In this document: positions 1-7,211 of the stretch, piece by piece
Numbering within the stretch: the stretch's first letter is position 1
Layout of the letters: every line of letters starts with the position of its first letter
Assembly: GCA_910577365.1 (NCBI GenBank)
Contig: CAJTMU010000034.1
Coordinates: forward strand, 1 to 22,085
Length of the DNA stretch: 22,085 bases
Direction of reading: 5' to 3'
Origin: an uncultured Oscillospiraceae bacterium
GTDB taxonomy: Bacteria > Bacillota > Clostridia > Oscillospirales > Ruminococcaceae
Notes under the pieces: model-generated
What the model was told of the DNA's origin: nothing
The model's input: the letters and a program-made list of their open reading frames with translations, nothing else
The model's database searches: none
Program-made: the position numbers and the translations under genes

Positions 1-1
1 T

Positions 2-601
2 TCCATGGCGATGTGCGGGATACCGTGTTGGAACTCGGACATTGGTGGGTTCCACAGCGGCGATATAGAGAGCGAGTATTTCAGGGAACTTATCGTGCGC
101 TGGTTTCAGTTCGGACTGTTCTGCCCCGTCATGCGTCTGCACGGAACAAGACTGCGTCAAAGCGATTACCAATACCGCCACCCCGGGGTCAAGGAGCCGA
201 GCGGCGGTGATAATGAAATATGGTCCTTCGGCGAAAAGAACTATCCCGTGCTGAAAGAATTGATACTGCTGCGCGAACGCCTTAAGCCGTACATAATCAA
301 AAGCGCAAGACTTACCGCCGAAACGGGCGAACCGATAATGCGACCTATGTTTTTTGACTTCCCCAATGATGAGAATTGCTATAACATTAAAGATCAATAT
401 ATGTTCGGCAGAGATATTTTATTTGCTCCAATTTATGATAGGGGGCAGACCGAACGCAGCGTATATCTTCCCGACGGAAATTGGGTAAGGACACTGGACA
501 AAACGGAATATACGGGCGGTCAGACGGTGATATGTCACGCAGAGATTGATGAATTTATCGCATTTGTAAGAAAGGATTCCGAGGTTATTAATGTTTTTTA
601 A
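2..601 (+). CDS. Glycoside hydrolase family 31 alpha-glycosidase, C-terminal part (5' end outside window)
   Basis: The reading frame is already open at the window edge, so this is the last ~199 residues of a larger enzyme. The motif WNSDIGGF near the start is the GH31 block that carries the general acid/base Asp, followed by the family-typical FGLFCPVMRLHG segment and the end of the (beta/alpha)8 barrel, then the beta-rich C-terminal part (DILFAPIYDRG, VYLPDGNWV). GH31 enzymes hydrolyse alpha-glucosides or alpha-xylosides with retention of configuration. The nucleophile region lies outside the window, so alpha-glucosidase and alpha-xylosidase cannot be told apart. The N-terminus is missing, so cell location is unknown. 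No clear terminator follows the TAA stop. Fucosidase and GH43 genes lie 2.7 kb away on the other strand, so a shared substrate is possible but not shown. Confidence 0.9.
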   Translation, partial: SMAMCGIPCWNSDIGGFHSGDIESEYFRELIVRWFQFGLFCPVMRLHGTRLRQSDYQYRHPGVKEPSGGDNEIWSFGEKNYPVLKELILLRERLKPYIIKSARLTAETGEPIMRPMFFDFPNDENCYNIKDQYMFGRDILFAPIYDRGQTERSVYLPDGNWVRTLDKTEYTGGQTVICHAEIDEFIAFVRKDSEVINVF

Positions 602-711
602 ATAATAAAGTGCATGATTTATATAATCGGACGTTTTGTGCATAATCTTATGCAGATTATCGCTTGTGCTCAACGTTAAAAAACTCTCCAAGTAAGCATT
701 AATCTTTTAAG

Positions 712-948
712 TCAAGCATTTTTCTTTATTACTGCAAAATCTGTTCCTCTGACATTTCCATACCTTTCTAACAATCTAAAATGATTTCCTCTTTCCCTGT
801 TGTTTCAATATCGACTGTTGAGTGCAAATTTATGCACCTTATTACCAGCAAAAACTTTTCTGCAATGCTCTTTAAGCTTATTAGCAGCGTCTGGAACTTT
901 CATCTGCGCCTTTATGATGACGCTATCCGCAGGTTGCGAAAATAAAAG
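712..948 (-). pseudogene. Possible decayed gene 3' end, family not recognised
   Basis: On the minus strand one frame runs from about 948 to a TGA at 805-807 and continues in the same frame to a second TGA at 712-714. The translation looks protein-like (for example KLKEHCRKVFAGNKVH before the first stop, HFRLLERYGNVRGTDFAV after it), with a basic, helical composition. A stop at 949-951 closes the frame upstream. This suggests the tail of an old gene broken by nonsense changes. I do not recognise the family, and chance cannot be excluded for ~78 codons with one internal stop. Confidence 0.25.
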
Positions 949-950
949 TC

Positions 951-976
951 AGGGGGAACGCTTCGGCGTTCCTCCT
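951..976. repeat. 11-bp hairpin with a UUCG loop
   Basis: Bases 951-961 pair with 966-976 (one G-U) around a TTCG loop, giving a very stable stem. The plus-strand side is followed by a T-rich but interrupted run (ATTTGTTGTT), so it could be a plus-strand terminator about 350 bases after GH31, or a relic of a lost gene. No adjacent gene claims it. Confidence 0.55.
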
Positions 977-1084
977 ATTTGTTGTTATCATTTTGCGGGC
1001 GCTCCGTGTTGCGTGATTCTTAAAATGTGTTTTGCGGTCTTTTTTTAGAATTAAACCTCGTTTTTAAGATTACAAAACAAAGCA

Positions 1085-1128
1085 CAATCCCGCACCATTA
1101 ACCGTTTGCGGCAAAAAGTGCGAGATTG
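1085..1128. repeat. 11-bp stem-loop with inner hairpin
   Basis: Bases 1085-1095 (CAATCCCGCAC) pair with 1118-1128 with one non-Watson-Crick position. The 22-base loop contains a small CCG-TTTG-CGG hairpin. It could end transcription on either strand, but no clean T tract follows. Confidence 0.4.
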
Positions 1129-1292
1129 CGTTGATATTTGTTTTGCGATATCGTAAAAAATAGATTTAAACATTCACGTGAATTTTGAAGTATTGGCATC
1201 CATAAATAGTATAAGATGACACACTAAAAATGAACGCTATTTTAACATTCTTCCATATTATGCGGTTTTTTCGCATTTCAAATCAGACTCAT

Positions 1293-1455
1293 GGGTTCGG
1301 ATTCCGTCTTTTTTGTTTCCAGTTTTGAGCTGTTATGGTGTCCATTTTGAAGTTCGGACTAATCCGCTGTAAAACCGCATTGGAAAAGGGATTAATAAAA
1401 CACCTGCTGTTGTCCGAACCTTTGGGGTTCAGATTCCTACAGGTGTCCATTTTGA
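1293..1455. repeat. Two interleaved pairs of short direct repeats
   Basis: GGTGTCCATTTTGA occurs at 1337-1350 and again at 1442-1455. GGGTTCGGATTCC at 1293-1305 recurs with one change at 1425-1437. Between them GTTCGGAC (1352-1359) is inverted at 1412-1419. The order is the same in both copies but the spacing differs, as if a unit was duplicated and then altered. No gene is evident. Confidence 0.5.
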
Positions 1456-1493
1456 CGAGTAAATTTGAATCCACGCAATAAACTATGATAATC

Positions 1494-2342
1494 TTATTTT
1501 TTTGACTGTATTATGCAAAACTTTTGAATATCACCTGTAACCGGGATTCTATCATAAGGGTTTTCTGCCCAAACTGCTTCATCGACAATAGTAGATACAA
1601 TTTCTTTAAAGCCTGCTTTTCTAAGTTCGACTACTAAATATTCTTCGACCAGTCCCTTTTCTAATCCTAAATTTTTAGCTACTTCAAAGCTTTTAGAACC
1701 TTTTTCAATATATAACCCTTGAATGATAAGCTTGCCGTTCTCCTTTAATATTCTATATAATTCTTTTGCAACTTTATCACTTTCGGGTATATTTCCAAAA
1801 GCAGCCACAGATGTAATAAAATCAAAACTATTGTCTTTTATAGACATATATCTTCCGTCGGTTGCTATGTACGAAACTTTATCGTCATTTGTTTGCTTAA
1901 TTTTTCTTGTCCACGCTAAAATTCTTTTTGATATATCTGTACAGACAATGGATATATTAGAATTATTCGATTCTAATATCATTTGCAGCATACCGCCCAT
2001 TCCAGTGGCTAAATCACAAACATCGCCACGTAAGCCTTTAAGTAACTCCATTGTTTTACTTGCAAGCTTTTGTTCTGCAATTATTGTTTCTTTGTTTTTT
2101 CGCGATAAATAATCATTTGTCCAATCATCTTCGGTACTTTGCCGCTCGCTGGTGTTTATTTTATTTGCAAGATCTTCATCTGTAATATTCCATAATATTT
2201 CTTGATTTGATGATAGTTCCGGATTAACAATATCATAAACGCCGTAATATTTTGAATATTGGGTATTGCATTCTTTGCAGCATAACTTATCATCTAATGA
2301 ACATCTGCATTTTGGGCAGACAATAATACTTTTCACATCCAT
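1494..2342 (-). CDS. Class I SAM-dependent methyltransferase with N-terminal zinc ribbon
   Basis: 282 residues. An N-terminal Cys module (C9-x2-C12 and C22-x2-C25) resembles the zinc ribbon of Trm112/RlmA-like proteins. A Rossmann methyltransferase domain follows: motif I at about 106-117 (DVCDLATGMGG, SAM binding), an acidic residue at the end of strand 2 (VCTDIS, D136), and an FDFITSVAAF motif near 173-182, as in the Methyltransf_11/25 families. It should transfer a methyl group from SAM, but the substrate cannot be read from the sequence. The ATG start has a good ribosome site (AAGGTG, 8 bases upstream). It is monocistronic, cytoplasmic, and AT-richer than the sugar-use genes, so it may be a later arrival. 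rRNA, quinone or small-molecule methylation are all possible. Confidence 0.85.
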   Translation of the reverse strand: MDVKSIIVCPKCRCSLDDKLCCKECNTQYSKYYGVYDIVNPELSSNQEILWNITDEDLANKINTSERQSTEDDWTNDYLSRKNKETIIAEQKLASKTMELLKGLRGDVCDLATGMGGMLQMILESNNSNISIVCTDISKRILAWTRKIKQTNDDKVSYIATDGRYMSIKDNSFDFITSVAAFGNIPESDKVAKELYRILKENGKLIIQGLYIEKGSKSFEVAKNLGLEKGLVEEYLVVELRKAGFKEIVSTIVDEAVWAENPYDRIPVTGDIQKFCIIQSKK

Positions 2343-2654
2343 AGATTACACCTTAAATATATAAATAATCAAGATTAAATTTAAGTTTAAACTATTCTCT
2401 GGGGATGAAGATAGCCAGCCGGATCGCGTAGGTTATTTTTCGCTTTATGTGCAGTTCTTATATAATCTTCACTTGTTTTACTCTCCTACCGCCCACCCAG
2501 CAGCGCTTGGCAGCACTCCCTCCTGCGATGCAACCGCCCCTATTTACCAAAAATATCTCTGTGCTTTCTGCAAAGGTGTGCTATCGCCGATACAAGGTGA
2601 AAGGAAATACATTATTCAAATCTTGACTGCAATGCTAAAATGCAACTTTTCACT
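2343..2654. other. Intergenic stretch between methyltransferase and tRNA-Leu
   Basis: I see no gene here. A 75-codon plus-strand frame (2449-2676) has no ribosome site, runs into the tRNA and has no motif. Bases 2343-2400 are AT-rich and probably contain the methyltransferase promoter, but no clear -35/-10 pair stands out. No Rho-independent terminator for the tRNA is evident. Confidence 0.5.
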
Positions 2655-2741
2655 TGGTGCTGCTGACCGGATTTGAACCGGTACGGTATCACTACCGAGG
2701 GATTTTAAGTCCCTTGCGTCTGCCAATTTCGCCACAGCAGC
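2655..2741 (-). tRNA. tRNA-Leu, anticodon UAA, CCA encoded
   Basis: Read on the minus strand, the 87-base segment folds as a class II tRNA. The acceptor stem is GCTGCTG/CAGCAGC, the D-loop is of Leu type (TGGCGAAATTGGCAGACGC), the anticodon stem is AGGGA/TCCCT with loop CTTAAAA (anticodon TAA at 2705-2707), there is a long variable arm, and the T arm contains GGTTCAAATCC. The discriminator is A (2658) and CCA is encoded in the DNA (2655-2657). It reads UUA (and UUG by wobble) codons. A consensus-like promoter lies upstream. Confidence 0.97.
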
Positions 2742-2796
2742 AAAGCAATTATTTCATTTATGTGAGTTTACATAACACTAAATAAATATTAAATAT

Positions 2797-2825
2797 ATTT
2801 TATCATATTTATTCCATAATGTCAA
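2797..2825 (-). promoter_or_regulatory. Sigma-A promoter of tRNA-Leu
   Basis: On the minus strand TTGACA (2820-2825), a 17-base spacer and TAAAAT (2797-2802) match the vegetative consensus closely. The predicted start near 2790 leaves a leader of about 50 bases before the tRNA. Confidence 0.75.
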
Positions 2826-2858
2826 TTAGATATTCCTTCGATTTGTTAAAATTTCACA

Positions 2859-2912
2859 TAAAATCCCGATTTGCGATTACTTTTTTATAGGTAATCACAA
2901 ATCGGGATTTTA
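2859..2912. terminator. 22-bp near-perfect hairpin, possible bidirectional terminator
   Basis: Bases 2859-2880 are inverted at 2891-2912 with a single difference (G-U in one RNA strand) around a 10-base T-rich loop. A-rich and T-rich ends (TAAAATCCCG / CGGGATTTTA) flank the stem, as in two-way Rho-independent terminators. It lies upstream of the tRNA promoter and about 410 bases beyond the GH95 stop, so it would insulate the tRNA from minus-strand readthrough. A small repeat element is an alternative. Confidence 0.6.
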
Positions 2913-3324
2913 TCAAATAATATTTATGGAAAGTGAGACTAAAAATGCTGTACTCCCGTTTATTCCGAAGCAAAATAGGCGCTGCAGACGTAAATGCAAA
3001 AAGAAGGGTTAACATAATATCGTTAGCTAAACATATTGCGGATTTTTTTCAGTAAAGCGTGTTCACATAAAAATGGCATCATAAATCATAGCGAGGGCGA
3101 GTTATATCAAATATGATAAGTCCATTTTGCCATAACGAGTAAAAACTCGCCGAAAGCGTTTGTTGCTCTTGGCGAGTTAAATTATATTCCACTGATAATC
3201 TCAAAACAGTATACTTATATTCAAGCCGCCTGAATCTAATGTCAAGGTTGGTCTTAACATAGTATGGAAGAAATATCAGTTATTTACAAAGGCAGTGTAG
3301 GAATTTTTGAACAGACTTTAGTGC
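2913..3324. other. Intergenic region downstream of the GH95 gene
   Basis: No gene is supported. It contains the probable GH95 terminator (3139-3178), an isolated copy of GGCGAGTTA near 3096-3104, and a 16-base sequence (3304-3319) that repeats the start region of the GH95 gene in inverted orientation (see findings). The rest shows nothing recognisable. Confidence 0.5.
3139..3178 (-). terminator. Rho-independent terminator of the GH43-GH95 operon
   Basis: On the minus strand AACTCGCC (3171-3178) pairs with GGCGAGTT (3144-3151), followed immediately by a T run (to 3139). It lies about 150 bases after the GH95 stop. The loop is long (19 bases), which lowers confidence. Confidence 0.5.
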
Positions 3325-5550
3325 TTAAAACTTATCAATAACAATTCTGTTTTCTCCTGTTTCAAGGGTGGTCTTTCCAATCCCCTCAATAAAAACTGTC
3401 TTGCTTTTGCTAACCCTAAGCGTTATCTCGCCTTTTCCATTCTCCCATTTCATATCCGCAGTAATCCCCCCACGCGCAATAAGTCCCGTTACAGAACCGC
3501 TTTTCCAAGCCTTAGGCAGCGCGGGAAAAAACACAAGCTTTTCATTATGGCTTTGCAGAAGCATTTCCGCAATTGCCGCCGTAGTCCCAAAATTTCCGTC
3601 AATTTGGAATGGCGGGTGGTTATCGAAAAGATTTGGCAGAACAGATATTTCAAAATATTTTTTAAGATCATCCCACGCACGCTCACCGTTCCGCATTCTC
3701 GCCCAAAGATTTATTATCCAAGCTCTGCTCCAACCCGTATGACCACCGCCGTTTTCAAGTCTGCGGAGCAATGTCTTTTCAGCCGCGGAAATAAGCTCCT
3801 TGTCAGAATAATCTATCTGTGCAGCGGGATAAAGCGCGAACAGATGAGATATGTGTCTGTGTCCCTTGTCAATCTCTTCATATGGCTCCGCCCATTCTTG
3901 TATAGTGCCGTTCTCCTCTATTTTGATATTGGGGAGCTTTTTCATGATTTCGGCGTAATGCTCGCGTTCTTCATGCGAAAGATTACCTAACTCAAGCAGT
4001 CCGCCGAAAATCTCATGAAGTATCTGGCTGTCCATGGAAGCACCCATACACAGAATTCCGATTTCTCCATTCGGCAAACGATAACAATTTTCTGGTGATA
4101 TAGTAGGAGATACCACAAGCTCCCCGCGTTGGTTTTCAATCAGCGTATCCTCAAAGAACAGCGCCGCATCTTTCACATAGGGAAGATATTCCGACAAAAA
4201 CTCTTCGTCACCCGTATAGCGGTAATGCTCGAAAATATGCAGGCAAAGCCATGCCGCTCCCATTTGCCAATAAGTCGACGAAGCAATAGTATCCTGCGGC
4301 GCACAGTCGCCCCATATATCGGTGTTGTGATGAGCGACCCAACCCCTTGCACCATACATTTCTTTGGCAACGGTCTTACCATGCGGATACATGCGCTTGA
4401 TATGCTCGAAGAGCGGCAAATGCATTTCGGAAAGATTGCAGCTTTCGGCGTGCCAGTAATTCATCTGAGCGTTGATGTTTATCGTGTATTTGCTGTCCCA
4501 TACGGGAGTAAAGCTGTCGTTCCATATTCCCTGAAGATTAGCGGGCAGACTGCCGCGTCGGCTTGACGCGGCAAGCAGATACCGCCCATAGGCAAATGAA
4601 AGATTAACAAGTCCCATATCCTCGCCGCCGTTCTGTACGGCTTTGATACGTTGATCGGTGGTGATATCCTCCTTATCATCAGAAATATCGAGCTTAAGTC
4701 TGCACCTGTCCATAATCTCGGAGATATCCTCAGCATGCATTTCACGCAGCTTGTCGTAACCGAGCCTTTCACCGTTATCGAGCCGCTTTAAAACCTCTCC
4801 GAGGGGATCGTCACAATAAAAATTCGTTTCAGCGGACGCGATAAGAACTGCATCATTTTCACACCTCAATGTTCTTCCGATAATACCGAGAGAGCCATGT
4901 ACCGCCCTGATACAGAAACAGTATTTAACGCCGTCCGCTCCCGACTGACCCTCCATACAAAGGGTGTTATTATCGAGCTTGCGCATACTTCCCATATAAA
5001 CGCCCCGCTCAATAACCACGGAAATTTCAGCGCCCGTGCTGTGAATAGCCATTACCTTGTGGGGGTATGAGATAAAACTTTCGCGCGAATGGGAAATACC
5101 GTTGAGTATGTAGGAGACTCTGTGTATTCCGCGTTCAATATCAAGCTCTCTTACATAACCATCACATGGCAGCATTTTATATATCTGTTCGCTCCAACAG
5201 TCCCGCAGCCCAAACATACTTACATTTTCGCCGCTTTCGGGAATTATAAAAAGATCACACAGCGGTTCATAATGACACTGATAATCGGGAATACCCGCCA
5301 TAGTAAGGTTCGCGAGTTTTTCTGCCTGAGAAAGCTTTCCTTCCGAAATAAGACGGCGTATTTCGGAAATATTCTCTTTCGCGTCGGGATTTATTCTGTC
5401 GCGAAAGCCGCCGTACCAAAGACTGTCCGCATTAAGCTGAAAGCGGTCTGCAATATTCCCGCCAAAGCACATCGCTCCCATAAAGCCATTGCCGAGAGGC
5501 AAAGCATTGTTCCAATCCTTTGCGGGAGCTTCATACCAAAGTCTGTTCAA
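3325..5550 (-). CDS. Glycoside hydrolase family 95 alpha-L-fucosidase
   Basis: 741 residues, close to the usual GH95 length without secretion signals. The N-terminal super-sandwich opens with the family block LWYEAPAKDWNNALPLGNG (about 4-21) and LNADSLWYGG. The (alpha/alpha)6 barrel carries TININAQMNYW (N358, N360), SPTISPE (E487) and FQIDGNFG (D651), matching the Asn/Asn, Glu acid and Asp positions of characterised GH95 1,2-alpha-L-fucosidases. GH95 enzymes invert configuration and remove terminal alpha-1,2-linked fucose; some act on alpha-L-galactose. There is no signal peptide, so it is probably cytoplasmic. The start is TTG at 5548-5550, six bases after GGAGG; no better ATG fits the conserved N-terminus. 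It starts 29 bases after the GH43 stop, so the two form one operon. Confidence 0.93.
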   Translation of the reverse strand: MNRLWYEAPAKDWNNALPLGNGFMGAMCFGGNIADRFQLNADSLWYGGFRDRINPDAKENISEIRRLISEGKLSQAEKLANLTMAGIPDYQCHYEPLCDLFIIPESGENVSMFGLRDCWSEQIYKMLPCDGYVRELDIERGIHRVSYILNGISHSRESFISYPHKVMAIHSTGAEISVVIERGVYMGSMRKLDNNTLCMEGQSGADGVKYCFCIRAVHGSLGIIGRTLRCENDAVLIASAETNFYCDDPLGEVLKRLDNGERLGYDKLREMHAEDISEIMDRCRLKLDISDDKEDITTDQRIKAVQNGGEDMGLVNLSFAYGRYLLAASSRRGSLPANLQGIWNDSFTPVWDSKYTININAQMNYWHAESCNLSEMHLPLFEHIKRMYPHGKTVAKEMYGARGWVAHHNTDIWGDCAPQDTIASSTYWQMGAAWLCLHIFEHYRYTGDEEFLSEYLPYVKDAALFFEDTLIENQRGELVVSPTISPENCYRLPNGEIGILCMGASMDSQILHEIFGGLLELGNLSHEEREHYAEIMKKLPNIKIEENGTIQEWAEPYEEIDKGHRHISHLFALYPAAQIDYSDKELISAAEKTLLRRLENGGGHTGWSRAWIINLWARMRNGERAWDDLKKYFEISVLPNLFDNHPPFQIDGNFGTTAAIAEMLLQSHNEKLVFFPALPKAWKSGSVTGLIARGGITADMKWENGKGEITLRVSKSKTVFIEGIGKTTLETGENRIVIDKF

Positions 5551-5579
5551 AAACTACCTCCATAATCCGAAATTACTTT

Positions 5580-6932
5580 TTATTTCATAAATACAAATGA
5601 TTTAAATTCAAAGAGATATCTGTTCCTGAATGATTCTCCCGACCAATCACGCGGGTATTCCGTATCGACCCTGAAAAATACGCTGTGTCTGCCTGTAACC
5701 GCCTTTATCCTTTCGGTAACGACGCTGCTGTCTTTGCCTATCTTTATTTGTCCTATCTCCTCACCGTCTTCTCCGTCAATTAAAATATGAAGTATGCTGT
5801 CGCAGCCCAAACCGTTTACGTTTACGGAAAACTCCATTGTTTTACTTCCGAAATCATCTCCGAAATCGAAATATTTATATCCGATAACGCAACCCTCGGT
5901 AATCCCCGTTATAACGCGTTCAAAGACTGTTTTTTCCGTAACTATTGCACCGCCCTTAAGAACACAGGCGATTTCCGCGGGAGTCGCCTTATAGGGGTCA
6001 AGCGAATCTTCAAAGCCCAGAGAAGTCATTTCTACGGTCGGAATTGTTCCGTCGGGAAGTATCACGATTTTTTCAACGCAGCCTCTGCGCGACATGATGG
6101 TACCGTTTGTCATACGGTGATAGAAAATATACCACTGTCCGTTTATTTCGGCAATCGAGCCATGGTCGTTGCCGCCGGGATAATCAACTCCGTTATCAAC
6201 GATATACCCTCTGTATGTAAACGGGCCCGTCGGCTTGTCGGAGGTTGCATATGCAAGCCTGCTCCCGCACTTTGGAGAATAAATCATATAGTATGTATCC
6301 CCGATTTTTCTTGGCGAGCATGCCTCGAAAAACAAAGCCTCGGATTCGGTAAAACCGACGTTTTCGGTCTTTTCATAGGGAATAATATGCTCGATACAGC
6401 TTCCGTCAATGACCTCATACATGTTTTCGCCGTTTATCTCCGCCATAAAGGAACGCTCAAAGCCGCAATATATGTAGACTTTACCGTCGTCGTCGACAAG
6501 CACGCCCGGGTCGATAAACCAGCCGTTGCAGCAGATATCGTCGGGAATAGTATACTTGTATTTCGATAAAAGCTTAAATGGACCCTCCGGCCTGTCGCTG
6601 ACCGCAACACAGCCCGCCGAGTTAAATATGTAGGCATAAAGATAATATTTGCCGTCCTTTTCCACAACGTCGGGAGCGTAAAGATAGTTCGAGCTATCCG
6701 TCCACTCGGTATCCGCCGGATAGTCGGCGGTAGCCTGCACGCGAAAAATATCCCCGTGACAAGTCCAATTGCCGAGGTCGTTAAGGGGTGCGCTCCAGCA
6801 TTTCAAAACATGATCGCAGAATTTCACCGAGCCGGCTCTGTCGTGAGAACCGTACACATAAATTCTGTCACCGAAAACTCTCGGTTCTCCGTCGGGAATG
6901 TATTCCCACAAAGGAAGATACGGATTTGGCAT
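5580..6932 (-). CDS. Glycoside hydrolase family 43-type enzyme with C-terminal beta domain
   Basis: 450 residues. The N-terminal ~310 residues form a five-bladed propeller of GH43 type. IPDGEPRVFGDRIYVYGSHD holds the likely base D14, WFIDPGVLVDDDG holds D141 (transition-state/pKa residue), and LFFEACSPRKIGDTYYMIYS holds the likely acid E203. The HGSI and WYIFYHR blocks are also family-typical. Residues ~325-450 look like a carbohydrate-binding beta-sandwich (CBM6-like), ending in a family-like FEFKSFVF strand. GH43 members act on arabinofuranosides, xylosides or galactans; the substrate is not decided here. No signal peptide, so probably cytoplasmic. The ATG start has GGAGGG upstream, and a promoter lies just before. 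First gene of the GH43-GH95 operon. Confidence 0.9.
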   Translation of the reverse strand: MPNPYLPLWEYIPDGEPRVFGDRIYVYGSHDRAGSVKFCDHVLKCWSAPLNDLGNWTCHGDIFRVQATADYPADTEWTDSSNYLYAPDVVEKDGKYYLYAYIFNSAGCVAVSDRPEGPFKLLSKYKYTIPDDICCNGWFIDPGVLVDDDGKVYIYCGFERSFMAEINGENMYEVIDGSCIEHIIPYEKTENVGFTESEALFFEACSPRKIGDTYYMIYSPKCGSRLAYATSDKPTGPFTYRGYIVDNGVDYPGGNDHGSIAEINGQWYIFYHRMTNGTIMSRRGCVEKIVILPDGTIPTVEMTSLGFEDSLDPYKATPAEIACVLKGGAIVTEKTVFERVITGITEGCVIGYKYFDFGDDFGSKTMEFSVNVNGLGCDSILHILIDGEDGEEIGQIKIGKDSSVVTERIKAVTGRHSVFFRVDTEYPRDWSGESFRNRYLFEFKSFVFMK

Positions 6933-6964
6933 ATAATTAACCCTCCACTTAATTGTTTTTTATT

Positions 6965-6992
6965 ATTATATCATATACGGCAAAAAAGTCAA
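6965..6992 (-). promoter_or_regulatory. Sigma-A promoter of the GH43-GH95 operon
   Basis: On the minus strand TTGACT (6987-6992), a 16-base spacer and a perfect TATAAT (6965-6970). Start near 6958, giving a ~26-base leader that contains the GGAGGG ribosome site. The presence of this promoter argues that GH43-GH95 is a unit separate from the MFS genes upstream. Confidence 0.75.
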
Positions 6993-7140
6993 CCTGTTTT
7001 TTTAATTTGTTACAATTCTTTAATATATCACCAAGTTATTCTGAAACGTATGGACAAAATTATAGAATGTTTTAAGAATGTATAAGAGGAAAAAACATTT
7101 AAAATCACCTATTGCGCAATCCAAATAACCGCACAAACGA

Positions 7141-7184
7141 TGAAAACGGCATACCAAACCGCCTTAAATACGGTTTGGTATGCC
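7141..7184 (-). terminator. 14-bp hairpin terminator after the DUF1349 gene
   Basis: GGCATACCAAACCG (7148-7161) is perfectly inverted at 7171-7184 around a 9-base loop. On the minus strand the stem is followed by GTTTTCAT. It lies 28 bases beyond the DUF1349 stop and should end the MFS-DUF1349 transcript. Confidence 0.65.
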
Positions 7185-7211
7185 ATGGCATTCTTAAGCT
7201 TGTATTATATT

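Larger units (their letters stand above)
602..1493. other. Non-coding AT-rich stretch with hairpins, short repeats and a possible gene remnant
   Basis: No convincing intact gene is seen between the GH31 stop and the methyltransferase stop. The stretch holds a small palindrome near 639-654, a possible decayed minus-strand gene (712-948), a UUCG hairpin (951-976), a larger stem-loop (1085-1128) and two pairs of imperfect direct repeats (1293-1455), listed separately. Base composition is AT-richer than the sugar-use genes. Short open frames here have no recognisable motifs and no good ribosome site. Confidence 0.6.

Noticed and set aside
800..1048. Plus-strand 82-codon frame
   Set aside because: It has no ribosome site, no motif, and spans the UUCG hairpin; composition is non-coding.
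2449..2676. Plus-strand 75-codon frame
   Set aside because: It reads into the tRNA-Leu gene on the other strand and shows no motif or ribosome site.
2655..2741. Attachment site duplication at the tRNA-Leu 3' end
   Set aside because: I looked for a second copy of the tRNA 3' end in 602-2600 and saw none; no integrase gene is present.
5787..6569. 260-codon frame antisense to GH43
   Set aside because: Shadow frame; the GH43 catalytic motifs are on the minus strand.
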